Virus record (IMG/VR): IMGVR_UViG_3300037010_000457
Span: 1 to 45,600 of that record
Source of the DNA: a virus
Length of the DNA stretch: 45,600 nt
Reading direction: 5' to 3' (one strand)
Part shown: piece by piece, positions 8,512-16,887 of the stretch
How the letters are laid out: every line of letters starts with the position of its first letter
How positions within the stretch are numbered: position 1 is the stretch's first letter
Notes under the pieces: generated by a model
Told to the model about the DNA's origin: nothing
Seen by the model: only the letters and a program-made list of their open reading frames with translations
Databases searched by the model: none
Made by a program: the position numbers and the translations under genes

Positions 8512-11270
8512 TGGGCTTCTGGTTCGCAATCTTCCTTCTCGTCGCCACGACCGTTGTCTCGGCGCTCATGCAGAAGCATCCCAAGGACGCCCAGCCAGCG
8601 GGCCGTGGGGACTTCTCTATCCCGACCGCCGAGGCAGGCCGTCCGATTCCGGTCATCTTCGGCACGATCAAGATGGGCGGGCCGAATGTGACATGGTGGG
8701 GAGACCTCACCGTCCAGGCAATCAAGGTGAAGTCGGGGGGCTTCCTTGGCATCGGTGAAAAGAAGGTCACGACCGGCTACCAGTACTTCGCGGGCATGAT
8801 GCTGGCTCTGTGCCACGGACCCGTGGATGCCGTGAAGCAAGTCCTCGTCGCCGACAAGGACATGGGAGCGACGCAGGTCGTGGTCGGGGCCCCCGAGAAC
8901 TACACGCAGCTCTCGATCAACAATCCTGGGGCGTTCGGTGGGAACGAGGGTGAGGGCGGCATCAGTGGGCTCGTCAGCTTCTACCGTGGCCTCCAGACTC
9001 AACTCTCCGACAGCTATCTCACCGCCCAGTGGGGAGCCGTCGCGCCCGCCTTCCGTGGGCTCTGCTACGCCGTGATGAATCACTGCTATGTGGGGAATAG
9101 CCAGTATCTCAAGAACTGGTCGTTCGTGATCCAGCGATGCCCGAATACGCTGGGGCTCAGTGGCGGGAAGCACCTCATCAGCCCCGCCCCGATCTGGAAC
9201 GCTTTCGCCGGAACTGGGAACGGCATCCTCACCCTCGTCGCCCTGGGCGGGACGCCCGTGACCGACGCCTTCACCATCACCGCCACGGATGCGACCCACT
9301 TCACCGTCATTCGCAAGTCGGACGGCGTGAGCCTGGGGACCGCCACGGTCGGGACCACTTTCTCCCATGCCCAAGTCGTGTTCAAGATCAATACCGGGAC
9401 CATAGCCTTCATCGCTGGGGACGCCTTCTTGATCCAGACCGACGGGGGGATCGACGCGAACCCCGCCTGCTGCATCTACGAAATCATGACCTCGACCGAC
9501 TACGGACTCGGCATCCCGACAGCCCGCTTTGACATCGCCAGCTTCCAAGCCTGCGGGAACACCCTCGCCACCGAGAAGTTCGGGGTCTCCTTCAACCTCG
9601 ACCAGAACCAGACCGCCGACTCCGTACTGGGGGACCTCTGCCGAACCATCGACGCCGTTCTCTTCACGGACCCAGCGACGGGGCTCTGGACGATGAAACT
9701 GGTCCGCGCCGACTATGTGGTATCTGGCCTCCAGACCTTCACCATCGACAATCTCCAGGACGCCCCGAAGTTCACGCGGGGCGCATGGTCTGAGACCATC
9801 AACGAAGCAAAGGTCGAATTCATCTGCCGTGCCCAGGGCTTCGTGAATCAAATCTGCCAAGCCCAGGAGTCCGCGAATTATGCTGTGCGCGGGGAGATGG
9901 CTTCCGAGTCCTTCACCTATCACGCCATCTCGAACCCGACGACGGCACAAGCCATCGCCTTCCGGGAACTCAAGACCCACTCCTACCCTCTCGCTCGCTT
10001 CACCCTCAAGCTGGACCGAACCGCATGGGTCCTTCGACCGGGCTCCGTGTTCAAGCTGACATGGGTCCCCCCGACTGGCCCGTCCTTCACCGATCTCGTG
10101 GTGCGGGCCATTGCGATCCGCTACGGGGACCTGGGGAACCCCCAGATCGAGGTGGACTGCTGCGAGGACATTTTCTCGGTCGCAGCCGCAGCCTACTCGC
10201 CTCCGGGTGGGTCGGGCTGGACGGACCCCCTCACGGCTCCTGCTGTCGTGTCTGCGGCGTTCCTGTTCGAAGCCCCTTATCATCTCGTTGGGCAAACGAT
10301 CTGGGCGGTCATGGTCGCAGCCCGTGGCGACCAGACTTCATTCGGTGCCGAGGTCTGGGTCGATGAGGGATCGGGCTACTTCTTGTCGGGTGGGAAGCTG
10401 ACGAACTTCACACCCTCGGGTGTCCTGCTCTCTGCTTATGGTGCCCGGACAGCAGCGAACGATCCAGTCGGCTTCACCATCGCCTCTGGTGCGATGGACA
10501 TGAGCCGCCTTGTTCCAGAGACCACGGACGCGGCGGGACTGCTGCGCGGGGACAACCTCGCCATCTTCGCCGACACGGGGGAGATCGTTTCCTGGACGAC
10601 TTGCACGGACAATGGGGACGGCACCTTCACCTTCTCTGGGAACCTCCGAGGAGTGCTGGACACGGTCCCAGCCGACCACTCCATCGCGGCTCGGGTTTAC
10701 TTCTTCTCGGACGGGTCCTGCACCACGAAGGACGCGGCTTATGCCGCCGTCGGTCTCGTGACCGCGAAGCCCCTGCCTAAGAACGCCAGGGGGACAGTCT
10801 CCCTCGCGGCGGCTTCCGCCGTGACCATGACCACCATGAACCGGGCGTCCGCGCCCTATCCTCCGGGAAATGTCCAGGTCAACGCCCTGGGCTATGTGGC
10901 GTGGCCCACGACAACAATCGGGGACGCCGTGTTCACCTGGAGCCATCGGAACCGACTGACCCAGGGCATCGGCGGGGCGATGGTCCCGCAAGATACGGCT
11001 GGCTCCTTCACCTTGGAGGCTGGGTCCTACACGGTCGAAATCCTGGTCAACGGCGTGGTGAAGCAGACCTATTCCGGCCTGACCGGGCTCACCCAGACCT
11101 ATCCCGCCAGCCAGCGAATTCTTGATGACCCTATCGGGTCGAACTTTGTCACGATGAGGGTGAAGCCCATCAATGGGGCACTGACTGGAACCATCCGCAC
11201 GACCCCGCCATTCACCATGACCGGGCTCGGCATGACGCTCGGGAACACCCTTGGAGGAGTACAGGCATGA
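8511..11270 (+). CDS. Central tail hub / tip attachment protein (gpJ-like role)
   Basis: A 919-residue protein, the second largest in the genome, directly after the L-like gene, where lambda-like phages encode the hub and fibre protein. The ATG at 8511 overlaps the preceding stop; a longer in-frame start at 8403 lies inside the upstream gene and is rejected. The N-terminus has a hydrophobic segment ('FAIFLLVATTVVSALM'), followed by the hub-like phrase 'GRPIPVIFGTIKMGG'. Residues about 234-310 carry the same beta module found in the first minor tail protein. Beta-rich repeats fill the C-terminal third. Receptor binding or hub formation is inferred from size and order. Confidence 0.75.
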   Translation: MGFWFAIFLLVATTVVSALMQKHPKDAQPAGRGDFSIPTAEAGRPIPVIFGTIKMGGPNVTWWGDLTVQAIKVKSGGFLGIGEKKVTTGYQYFAGMMLALCHGPVDAVKQVLVADKDMGATQVVVGAPENYTQLSINNPGAFGGNEGEGGISGLVSFYRGLQTQLSDSYLTAQWGAVAPAFRGLCYAVMNHCYVGNSQYLKNWSFVIQRCPNTLGLSGGKHLISPAPIWNAFAGTGNGILTLVALGGTPVTDAFTITATDATHFTVIRKSDGVSLGTATVGTTFSHAQVVFKINTGTIAFIAGDAFLIQTDGGIDANPACCIYEIMTSTDYGLGIPTARFDIASFQACGNTLATEKFGVSFNLDQNQTADSVLGDLCRTIDAVLFTDPATGLWTMKLVRADYVVSGLQTFTIDNLQDAPKFTRGAWSETINEAKVEFICRAQGFVNQICQAQESANYAVRGEMASESFTYHAISNPTTAQAIAFRELKTHSYPLARFTLKLDRTAWVLRPGSVFKLTWVPPTGPSFTDLVVRAIAIRYGDLGNPQIEVDCCEDIFSVAAAAYSPPGGSGWTDPLTAPAVVSAAFLFEAPYHLVGQTIWAVMVAARGDQTSFGAEVWVDEGSGYFLSGGKLTNFTPSGVLLSAYGARTAANDPVGFTIASGAMDMSRLVPETTDAAGLLRGDNLAIFADTGEIVSWTTCTDNGDGTFTFSGNLRGVLDTVPADHSIAARVYFFSDGSCTTKDAAYAAVGLVTAKPLPKNARGTVSLAAASAVTMTTMNRASAPYPPGNVQVNALGYVAWPTTTIGDAVFTWSHRNRLTQGIGGAMVPQDTAGSFTLEAGSYTVEILVNGVVKQTYSGLTGLTQTYPASQRILDDPIGSNFVTMRVKPINGALTGTIRTTPPFTMTGLGMTLGNTLGGVQA

Positions 11271-11722
11271 GCATAACGAATGGACCGAACCTCGGCGTGA
11301 TGGTGAACGGAGCCGCTGGCGACGCTCACTACACGCAATTCATGGCGTTCCTCCGGGCCCTCGACGGTCTCGTGATGCCGAATGTGAAAGGCTACCTCAC
11401 GAACACCCCGCCAGGGTCTCCGGTCGATGGGGACTGCTACATCATCGGCGCTGCCCCGACTGGGGTCTGGGCGGCTCAGGCAAGCAAGGTCACTCGCTGG
11501 TCGTCCACCGCCGCTGCTTGGGAGTTCTTCACTCCAAAGAACGGGTGGATGCTGGGCGATAACACGACCCGCGCACTCTACCGCTACACAGCCTCAGCAT
11601 GGGAGGTCTTCGTCGGTGCGAAGGCCACGGTCTCGGGTTCACGATCCGGGAACGCAGCCCTGGCTTCCCTTCTCACTGGTCTCGCCACGGCGGGCATCAT
11701 CGTGGACTCGTCCACGGCATAG
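11267..11722 (+). CDS. DUF2793-type tail fibre-associated protein
   Basis: A 151-residue protein with the DUF2793 pattern: 'SPVDGDCYIIGAAPTGVWA' followed by 'AWEFFTPKNGWM' and a second Trp-rich strand set ('ASAWEVFVGA'). DUF2793 domains occur in phage tail fibres and tail-associated proteins. The gene overlaps the hub by 4 bases and is the last structural gene before the lysis cassette, so it is probably an accessory host-contact protein. There are no cysteines of note and no enzymatic motif. Confidence 0.7.
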   Translation: MSITNGPNLGVMVNGAAGDAHYTQFMAFLRALDGLVMPNVKGYLTNTPPGSPVDGDCYIIGAAPTGVWAAQASKVTRWSSTAAAWEFFTPKNGWMLGDNTTRALYRYTASAWEVFVGAKATVSGSRSGNAALASLLTGLATAGIIVDSSTA

Positions 11723-11730
11723 GAGACGGC

Positions 11731-12123
11731 ATGGCTTCCGACGACCTCACCCCACCGAAGGGCCATCCAGCATTCGACCCACCACATCAACCACATGGGA
11801 AACCCTCCCATCGAACAGTAGGACGCCGACTCATGGACTCACGAGAACTCACCTTCCCGATTGCGATGGACCGCCTTGTCATGTGGCTCATGGCTAGTGG
11901 CGTTTCGGGTCTCTGTCTCCTTGTCGGGTGGCTCTGCCTCCAGCAGATGGAGCAGGGGAAAGTCCTGACCGCCATCAATGAACGGTCGATGTACACGAAG
12001 GAGCAGATGCAAGCCTTCCACGCTGAATTGGAACGCCTCACCCTCACCGACAATCGTCTTTCGCTTGAATTGAAGCGGCTCCAGATCCAAGCAGCCGAGC
12101 ATGGCTGGAAGCAAGCCGACTAG
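11731..12123 (+). CDS. Single-pass membrane protein of lysis cassette (holin-like)
   Basis: A 130-residue protein with a His/Pro-rich N-terminus, one strong transmembrane segment at about residues 48-72 ('LVMWLMASGVSGLCLLVGWL') and a C-terminal amphipathic, coiled-coil-like helix. The ATG at 11731 follows GGAG at good spacing. It sits just before the muramidase gene. The layout resembles hemolysin XhlA-like or holin-associated proteins, but one-segment proteins are hard to classify; an antiholin or spanin-related role is equally possible. Confidence 0.55.
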   Translation: MASDDLTPPKGHPAFDPPHQPHGKPSHRTVGRRLMDSRELTFPIAMDRLVMWLMASGVSGLCLLVGWLCLQQMEQGKVLTAINERSMYTKEQMQAFHAELERLTLTDNRLSLELKRLQIQAAEHGWKQAD

Positions 12124-12138
12124 CCCAGGAGACCCACG

Positions 12139-12690
12139 ATGGCAAACTTCGACCTCGCCTTCCGCTTCATGGCTCCGCACGAGTGGAATCAGCGGGTGAA
12201 CTACACGAACGACCCGGATGATCCGGGTGGACCCACGAAGTTCGGCATCACCCTCAAGACCTTCCAGTCCGAGGGGTCGCTGGCCGATCTGGACGGCGAC
12301 GGGGATGTGGACGCCGACGACATCAAGGCGCTGACCGAGGAGCAGGCGAAGCACTTCTACGCCGCCCACTTCTGGATCTGGGACGGCATCCAGGACGACC
12401 GTCTCGCGGCGAAACTGTTCGACATGGGCGTGAACCTGGGGACCGGGACCGCCACCATGTATCTCCAGACGGCCCTCTCCCGGCTGGGTGCCACCCTCAC
12501 CATCGACGGCAAGCTGGGTCCGGTCACGACCGTCGCGGCAAACGCCAGCACCGCGACCGGGCCCGGCGTCCTCATGAACGAACTGGTCGAAGCCCTGGCC
12601 GACCACTACTCCCGATGGTGCGATGCCAAGCCTGGGCGAGAGAAGTTCCGGGTGGGGCTGCTGGCCCGAGCCAAGTCGGTGCCAGTGTGA
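12139..12690 (+). CDS. Endolysin: GH108-type N-acetylmuramidase
   Basis: A 183-residue protein that would cut the glycan chain of peptidoglycan at lysis. The N-terminal motif 'NDPDDPGGPTKFGIT' is the GH108 hallmark, and Glu15 just before it is the likely catalytic acid. Residues 50-61 form a calcium-binding loop of dockerin/EF-hand type: D50, D52, D54, G55, V57, D58, D61. The C-terminal half matches the peptidoglycan-binding part typical of the family. There is no signal peptide, so export depends on a holin. Neighbours are membrane proteins, as expected in a lysis cassette. Confidence 0.88.
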   Translation: MANFDLAFRFMAPHEWNQRVNYTNDPDDPGGPTKFGITLKTFQSEGSLADLDGDGDVDADDIKALTEEQAKHFYAAHFWIWDGIQDDRLAAKLFDMGVNLGTGTATMYLQTALSRLGATLTIDGKLGPVTTVAANASTATGPGVLMNELVEALADHYSRWCDAKPGREKFRVGLLARAKSVPV

Positions 12691-12956
12691 AGACCCTCAT
12701 CCAGAACCTCATCAACCCGGAGAACAAGGAGCAGGATGTGAAGCTGCTCATGTTCGGGATCGTGGCCGTGTTCGGGTGCGGCAAGCTGGCGTGGAGTCCC
12801 ATCACCGCCGACTGGGTCAATGCGTGGTATGGCCTCTGCGCTCTGGTCGGCCTGGGCGGGGCAGGCTGGGCGGCGGTGGACAAGTGGAAGGGAGGTCGAG
12901 GTGCAGCACCGCAAGCCCCGGCAGCGGGAACAGAAGACCAAGGAGGTAAGCCATGA
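12687..12956 (+). CDS. Small two-helix membrane protein, candidate holin
   Basis: An 89-residue protein starting at a GTG that overlaps the endolysin stop (GTGTGA). Two hydrophobic segments are visible, about residues 18-36 ('VKLLMFGIVAVFGCGKLAW') and 43-65, followed by a charged, Ala/Pro/Gly-rich tail. Size, topology and place right after the endolysin fit a class II holin. The ORF can be extended to 12615, but that extension lies entirely in the endolysin gene and is rejected. Confidence 0.65.
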   Translation: MKTLIQNLINPENKEQDVKLLMFGIVAVFGCGKLAWSPITADWVNAWYGLCALVGLGGAGWAAVDKWKGGRGAAPQAPAAGTEDQGGKP

Positions 12957-13582
12957 CCTGGAACACAAGGCTCGTCGCGTGGGCGCTGGGCGTCGCGCTA
13001 ATCTTCGGAGCAGGGATGGGCACGGGTTGGAGCCTCTGGAAGCCGAAGCCAGCGAAGCCGGAGACCTATGCCGCCCCCATCGTGCAAGGCGACGGAAGCC
13101 TCGTCCTGGAGAGGAAGCCCCAGGCGGACGCGAAGCCAGCCCAGCAGGTCCCCAAGGGCGGGAAGGTGGAGCGTGTGATCCAGGTCACGGTAGCGCCGAC
13201 CCCAAGCGGGCCGGAACCTGCTTTACCAAGCCATTCCGGGTCCGGTGCCTTGCCTGAACCTGCCCGTCCCCCGTGCCCCCCGGTTCGGGTGGACTTGACC
13301 CTTGTTCGGATGCCCGACGATTCCCGGCGCGTGGTGGCCTCCAGTCCCGATGGGAGGGTCGTGGGGGGCGTGGACATACCATTGAGCCCTTCCGCCCCAC
13401 CTAGACCCCTTGTGTGGGCAGCGGGAGGGCTTTACCGTCCCCAGGACAAGGCGGTCGGGGCATGGATTGACCGAGACCTGGGCTTCGTGCGCCTGGGGGT
13501 TGAGGTGATCCGAGCCCCGGCGCCCACAAACGGGGTCGGGCCCCAGTGGTCGGGGATGGTCAAGGCGGGAATCCGATTTTAG
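12953..13582 (+). CDS. N-terminally anchored Pro-rich protein, last gene of lysis cassette (spanin candidate)
   Basis: A 209-residue protein with an N-terminal hydrophobic segment at about residues 7-28 ('LVAWALGVALIFGAGMGTGW'), a long Pro/Lys/Ala-rich stretch that could span the periplasm, and a beta-rich C-terminus ending in 'KAGIRF'. A terminal Phe is typical of outer-membrane beta strands, so outer-membrane contact is possible. It overlaps the holin candidate by 4 bases (ATGA) and precedes a strong terminator. A role in disrupting the outer membrane is inference from position and layout; no spanin family is recognised. Confidence 0.5.
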   Translation: MTWNTRLVAWALGVALIFGAGMGTGWSLWKPKPAKPETYAAPIVQGDGSLVLERKPQADAKPAQQVPKGGKVERVIQVTVAPTPSGPEPALPSHSGSGALPEPARPPCPPVRVDLTLVRMPDDSRRVVASSPDGRVVGGVDIPLSPSAPPRPLVWAAGGLYRPQDKAVGAWIDRDLGFVRLGVEVIRAPAPTNGVGPQWSGMVKAGIRF

Positions 13583-13604
13583 GGAACCCGAATACCTCCC
13601 GGCA

Positions 13605-13647
13605 CTTCGGCTCTTGCGGATCTCCGCAAACCGAGGGGCTTCTTTTT
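13605..13647 (+). terminator. Intrinsic terminator ending the late operon
   Basis: An inner 7-bp stem (TTGCGGA 13614-13620 with TCCGCAA 13623-13629) is extended by CTTCGG (13605-13610) pairing with CCGAGG (13631-13636), and a T5 run follows at 13643-13647. It separates the structural/lysis block from the regulator gene and is the best boundary between late and early transcription on this side. Confidence 0.8.
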
Positions 13648-13700
13648 AAGCCTTGTCTAGCGGCGCTATACCGAACCAGTATGTCTACCGGGAGGGGAGC

Positions 13701-13925
13701 GTGAACTGGGGAACCACATTCGGCCAATGGGTCAAGAACCACGGCGTTATCAATCTATGCCGGGACCTCGATGTGACGAAGGGTGCCATCTACCACTGGA
13801 TCTCCGGTCGGGCAGAACCCAAGCGTCCCCACATCGAGAAAATGATTGAACTATCGGGCGGGGCACTCTGTTTCCAGGATGTCTGTGACCATTTCAAAGC
13901 GACGACCCAGGGGGATCTCACCTGA
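13701..13925 (+). CDS. Small Cro/C1-type helix-turn-helix regulator
   Basis: A 74-residue protein starting at GTG after a strong GGGAGGGG. The central pattern 'INLCRDLDVTKGAIYHWISG' is a helix-turn-helix of the Cro type: one helix, then 'VTKGAIYHWISG' as recognition helix with the usual 'W..G' end. It is flanked by hairpins on both sides and begins the early region, so it probably controls the early or late switch. No opposing repressor gene is present, so a lambda-like genetic switch is not supported. Confidence 0.7.
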   Translation: MNWGTTFGQWVKNHGVINLCRDLDVTKGAIYHWISGRAEPKRPHIEKMIELSGGALCFQDVCDHFKATTQGDLT

Positions 13926-13944
13926 TCTGATTCTTTTTCAACCC

Positions 13945-13975
13945 AACAGGGGAGGCACCGGGCCCCCTGTTCTTT
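13945..13975 (+). terminator. Hairpin with short T tract after the regulator gene
   Basis: AACAGGGG at 13945-13952 pairs with CCCCTGTT at 13964-13971 around an 11-base loop, followed by CTTTC. It could end or attenuate the regulator transcript before the recombination operon. The T tract is interrupted, so efficiency is uncertain. Confidence 0.5.
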
Positions 13976-14012
13976 CATCGACGCCCCGGTCGTCACGCTC
14001 GGGAGGAGACCC

Positions 14013-14609
14013 ATGAGCACCGCACACGAACACGCCCGCCTCGCAATGAAGGCGGGCGTCAAAGCCCTGGAAGGCGAAGACTCGCCGACCCTGGAAGACT
14101 TCAAGACCGCACGGGACCTAGCGAAGTCCGCGCACGAGACCCTGAAAGCAGCCTGCGACCTGCTCTCGAAGGGAATCAACCAGGTCATGGAGGAAGACGA
14201 GGAGGAGCCGAAGCCCGACACCTCCGCCCCACTGTTCCAAGAGGACGGCCAGCCCGTCCCCGTGGCCGACCTGTCGGTCCCCGCCCTGGGCTTCACGCCG
14301 CAGTCCACGGACGCTGAACTCGTGGACCCGCCCGAAGTCATCTTCGGGATCATGCTCGACCAATGGGAGAAGACCGGGTTCGAGGAGGGCCGCACCCTCA
14401 AGGAGTTCAAGCCCATCCGGGCGAAGTGGAACACGCTGTTCAAGGTGGACACGAGCCACGAGAAGCGGGAGACCCTGAACCTTCTCCGCTGGGCGATGGA
14501 GAACACCTCGAACTGCTGGTGCGACCCCCAGTGCGCGGTGGACCTCCAGGCTCCCAGCCCCAGAGAAGCCGAAGAAGCGGGCGAGGTGGGCGAGGTGGGC
14601 GGTGAGTGA
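14013..14609 (+). CDS. Acidic protein of unknown function, first gene of recombination operon
   Basis: A 198-residue protein, rich in Glu and Asp with Pro, not recognised. GGGAGGAG precedes the ATG. It has a helical N-terminal part (residues 1-60), an acidic linker ('EEDEEEPKPD') and a C-terminal helical part ('VIFGIMLDQWEKTGFEEG' to 'LRWAMENTSNCWC'), ending in an Ala/Glu/Gly tail. It overlaps the start of the coiled-coil gene. Its place before the RecT-like module suggests a DNA recombination or replication accessory, but nothing in the sequence fixes this. Confidence 0.6.
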   Translation: MSTAHEHARLAMKAGVKALEGEDSPTLEDFKTARDLAKSAHETLKAACDLLSKGINQVMEEDEEEPKPDTSAPLFQEDGQPVPVADLSVPALGFTPQSTDAELVDPPEVIFGIMLDQWEKTGFEEGRTLKEFKPIRAKWNTLFKVDTSHEKRETLNLLRWAMENTSNCWCDPQCAVDLQAPSPREAEEAGEVGEVGGE

Positions 14610-15405
14610 GGTCCAGATCATGACCCCCGAAGCCCAAGCCGCTGCGATGGAGAAGGAAGCCATGCAGGAGGCGAACGGGCTTCTGACCCAGGCTAAGGCC
14701 GTCGTCATCACGAACGACGAGGAGTATCGGTTCGCCGGGGAACAGTTTGCCCGGATCAAGGCGAAGGAGAAGGAACTGGAGGCACAGAGGGTCGCCATCA
14801 CGGGACCAATGAACGCCAGCCTCAAGGCAGTGAACGCCATGTTCAAGCGTCCTGCGGAGGCCCTGGAAGCAGCGCGGGGCTACTTCGCACGACCGATGGC
14901 GAAGTACCAGGAGGAGGTCGAGAAGAAGCGTCAGGAAGCGGCTGCTGCCGCCCAACGCGAGACTGAACGCCTCCAGCGGGAAGCCCGTCAGCGGGAACAG
15001 GAGGAACGGGACCGCCTCGTTGAAATCCAACGCCAGGAGGATGAGGCCCGCCGCCTTGCCACCAAAGCAGAGAACCCGATGGCTGCGTTCCTGGCGAAGC
15101 AGAAGGTGGAAGAACTTACCGCAGCAGCCACCAAGCAGGCCGAGGCGGTTCGGGACAGCATCCGAGAGGCCGTGACCATCCAGGCACCCGTGGACTACAT
15201 CCCCAAGGCGACAGCAGCCGGGACCAGCGCCCGGACGAACTGGAAGTTCCGCATCGTGAACGTGGATCTCATCCCTCGGAATTACATGACCCCGAACGAA
15301 CCCGAGATCGGCGCAATGGTTCGGATGCTGAAGGACAAGGACAAGGCCGAAGCAACCATCCCCGGAATTGAAGTCTTCTCAGAAATCTCGATTGGAGGCC
15401 GCTGA
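14602..15405 (+). CDS. Coiled-coil protein associated with RecT-type recombinase
   Basis: A protein of 267 residues (GTG start), or 261 from ATG 14620, which has a GTGAGG element at better spacing. A long charged coiled coil covers about residues 90-195. The C-terminal domain 'TNWKFRIVNVDLIPRNYM' and 'ATIPGIEVFSE' matches the end of phage proteins that I know to be encoded next to RecT or Erf annealing proteins, where a nuclease may be replaced. No nuclease motif is visible. It overlaps the recombinase gene by one base (TGATG), so the two are probably translated together. Confidence 0.65.
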   Translation: MSEVQIMTPEAQAAAMEKEAMQEANGLLTQAKAVVITNDEEYRFAGEQFARIKAKEKELEAQRVAITGPMNASLKAVNAMFKRPAEALEAARGYFARPMAKYQEEVEKKRQEAAAAAQRETERLQREARQREQEERDRLVEIQRQEDEARRLATKAENPMAAFLAKQKVEELTAAATKQAEAVRDSIREAVTIQAPVDYIPKATAAGTSARTNWKFRIVNVDLIPRNYMTPNEPEIGAMVRMLKDKDKAEATIPGIEVFSEISIGGR

Positions 15406-16355
15406 TGGCTAAGACCCAGATACCCCAGATTCCCACCGTCCCACAGCAGCCCCAGGCTGCACCACAGACCCCCGCCACGCGCCCCCAGGTCCCGAATGAG
15501 ATAATTCACATGGGCATGGACACGGTTCAGGGCTTCGAGGCCATCCAGCGGTGCGCCCGACTCCTGTCGGCTTCCCCCTTGGTCCCCGAGATCTATCGAG
15601 GTCCCGACGGTCTGCCGTCCTGCGTCATCGCCCTCAACATGGCGACCAGGCTCAAGGCCGACCCGCTGATGGTGATGCAGAACCTGTTTATCATCAAAGG
15701 GAAGCCCGGATGGAGTTCGAAGTTCTTGATCGCCACCTTCAACCAGTGTGGTCGGTTCTCCCCCATCCGCTACGAGTTCACGGGCACAGAAGGGAAGGAC
15801 GACTGGGGATGCAGGGCGACCGCCGTGGAGAAGACCACGGGAGAGAAGCTGGTTGGGCCCCTCGTCACCATCACCATCGCCAAGTCTGAAGGGTGGTTCG
15901 CCAAGAATGACTCCAAGTGGAAGACCATCCCCGAGCAGATGATGCGCTACCGTTCGGCGGCGTGGTTCGTGAACACGGTCGCGCCCGAACTGGCGATGGG
16001 ACTTCCCACGAGCGACGAGGTGGAGGACTTCATCGAAGGGGAGACCATCCCCACCAAGACCCAGACCATCCGCACGGCTGGGATGCCGACGCCCGTGAAC
16101 GACTGGCCCATCGAAGACCTGGAGACCCTGGAAGACCTGCTGAACGAAGCCTACGAGGTCTTCAAGACGTATGGCTTTGTCGAGCAGTTCACGGGATACA
16201 GCGCCAACATTAGGACGCTTCGATCCAAGACCAGCCCGGCCGAACTGCTCCCGAAGATCCGCAAGGAACTCGCGGAGATGAAGGGCGAGGCACCCGTGAA
16301 CCACGGGCCCGATCTGGCGGCGATGGACACGCTGCTGGAGGAGGGATCGAAATGA
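15405..16355 (+). CDS. RecT-family single-strand DNA annealing protein
   Basis: A 316-residue protein for annealing complementary single strands in phage recombination and replication. After a Pro/Gln-rich N-terminus the core shows the pattern of this RecT subgroup: 'ALNMATRLKADPLMVMQNLF', 'WSSKFLIATFNQCGRFSP', 'EGWFAKNDSKWKTIPEQMM' and 'YRSAAWFVNTVAPELAMG'. The length fits RecT-like proteins. The preceding coiled-coil protein is its usual partner. It ends in an ATGA overlap with the next gene. Confidence 0.88.
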   Translation: MAKTQIPQIPTVPQQPQAAPQTPATRPQVPNEIIHMGMDTVQGFEAIQRCARLLSASPLVPEIYRGPDGLPSCVIALNMATRLKADPLMVMQNLFIIKGKPGWSSKFLIATFNQCGRFSPIRYEFTGTEGKDDWGCRATAVEKTTGEKLVGPLVTITIAKSEGWFAKNDSKWKTIPEQMMRYRSAAWFVNTVAPELAMGLPTSDEVEDFIEGETIPTKTQTIRTAGMPTPVNDWPIEDLETLEDLLNEAYEVFKTYGFVEQFTGYSANIRTLRSKTSPAELLPKIRKELAEMKGEAPVNHGPDLAAMDTLLEEGSK

Positions 16356-16678
16356 TCCGTGTCTTCAAGCCTGGGTTCAACCAGGACGACGATGTGGCGG
16401 GTCTGCCACTGTTCTCGACGGGGGGGGCTTCGGCTCCTCCCGTCGTTCCCCAGGACCCCAGGGTGCGGGGCACGGTCGAAGAACCACGGCTGTCGAAGCA
16501 ATCCCAAGCCATCCTCGACAGACTTCGCCAGCGACCCGCCAGTAATTCCGAACTCATGCTGATCGCCCAGCGGTTCGGGGCCCGTGTCCACGATCTGAGG
16601 GCTGCGGGGTTCAACATCCAGATCACCGAGCGCGACCGGGAGACCGGGATGACTTGGTACGCCCTGGAGAAGCCATGA
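16352..16678 (+). CDS. Small winged-helix-like protein
   Basis: A 108-residue protein. The C-terminal 60 residues ('KQSQAILDRLRQRPASNSEL' then 'GARVHDLRAAGFNIQ' and 'TWYALEKP') have the shape of a compact winged-helix domain found in many phage early regions: helix, turn, recognition helix with 'R..DLR..G', and a beta wing. The N-terminus is Pro-rich and probably disordered. It overlaps both neighbours by ATGA. It may act as a DNA-binding regulator or as a replication accessory; the target is unknown. Confidence 0.65.
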   Translation: MIRVFKPGFNQDDDVAGLPLFSTGGASAPPVVPQDPRVRGTVEEPRLSKQSQAILDRLRQRPASNSELMLIAQRFGARVHDLRAAGFNIQITERDRETGMTWYALEKP

Positions 16679-16887
16679 TGGGGCGAACCGCTTGTGAAAC
16701 CCTTATCGCTATGACGCAAAGGCGGGTCCAGGCCGTCCAAATCCACGAGACCGAGCGTGGGACCGCCGACCACCACCTTCGGCGGGAGATCGCAGCCCTG
16801 CGCTGTGCCTTGATCTTCTTGAACACGCCCCGCGAATTGATCCCTACCCTGCCACCTCTACCGAAACACTTGCGGAGGTGGTCATGA
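16675..16887 (+). CDS. Small hypothetical protein
   Basis: A 70-residue protein, not recognised, starting at an ATG that overlaps the previous stop (ATGATG). It is basic in the first half and contains a helical stretch 'HHLRREIAALRCALIFL' followed by a Pro-rich end. ATGA overlaps on both sides make it likely to be translated. An upstream in-frame start at 16654 lies in the previous gene and is not preferred. Confidence 0.5.
   Translation: MMGRTACETLIAMTQRRVQAVQIHETERGTADHHLRREIAALRCALIFLNTPRELIPTLPPLPKHLRRWS

Noticed and set aside
8394-10295. 633-codon open frame on the minus strand
   Set aside because: It lies wholly opposite the hub gene, is rich in Arg, Gly, His and Asp as expected of a GC-rich shadow frame, and has no ribosome-binding site or recognisable motif. 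The same applies to the long minus frames at 626-1642, 35961-37292 and 39755-41113.
13653-13672. Possible sigma-70 promoter (TTGTCT and TATACC) before the Cro-like gene
   Set aside because: The two boxes are only 8 bases apart instead of about 17, so they cannot work together.
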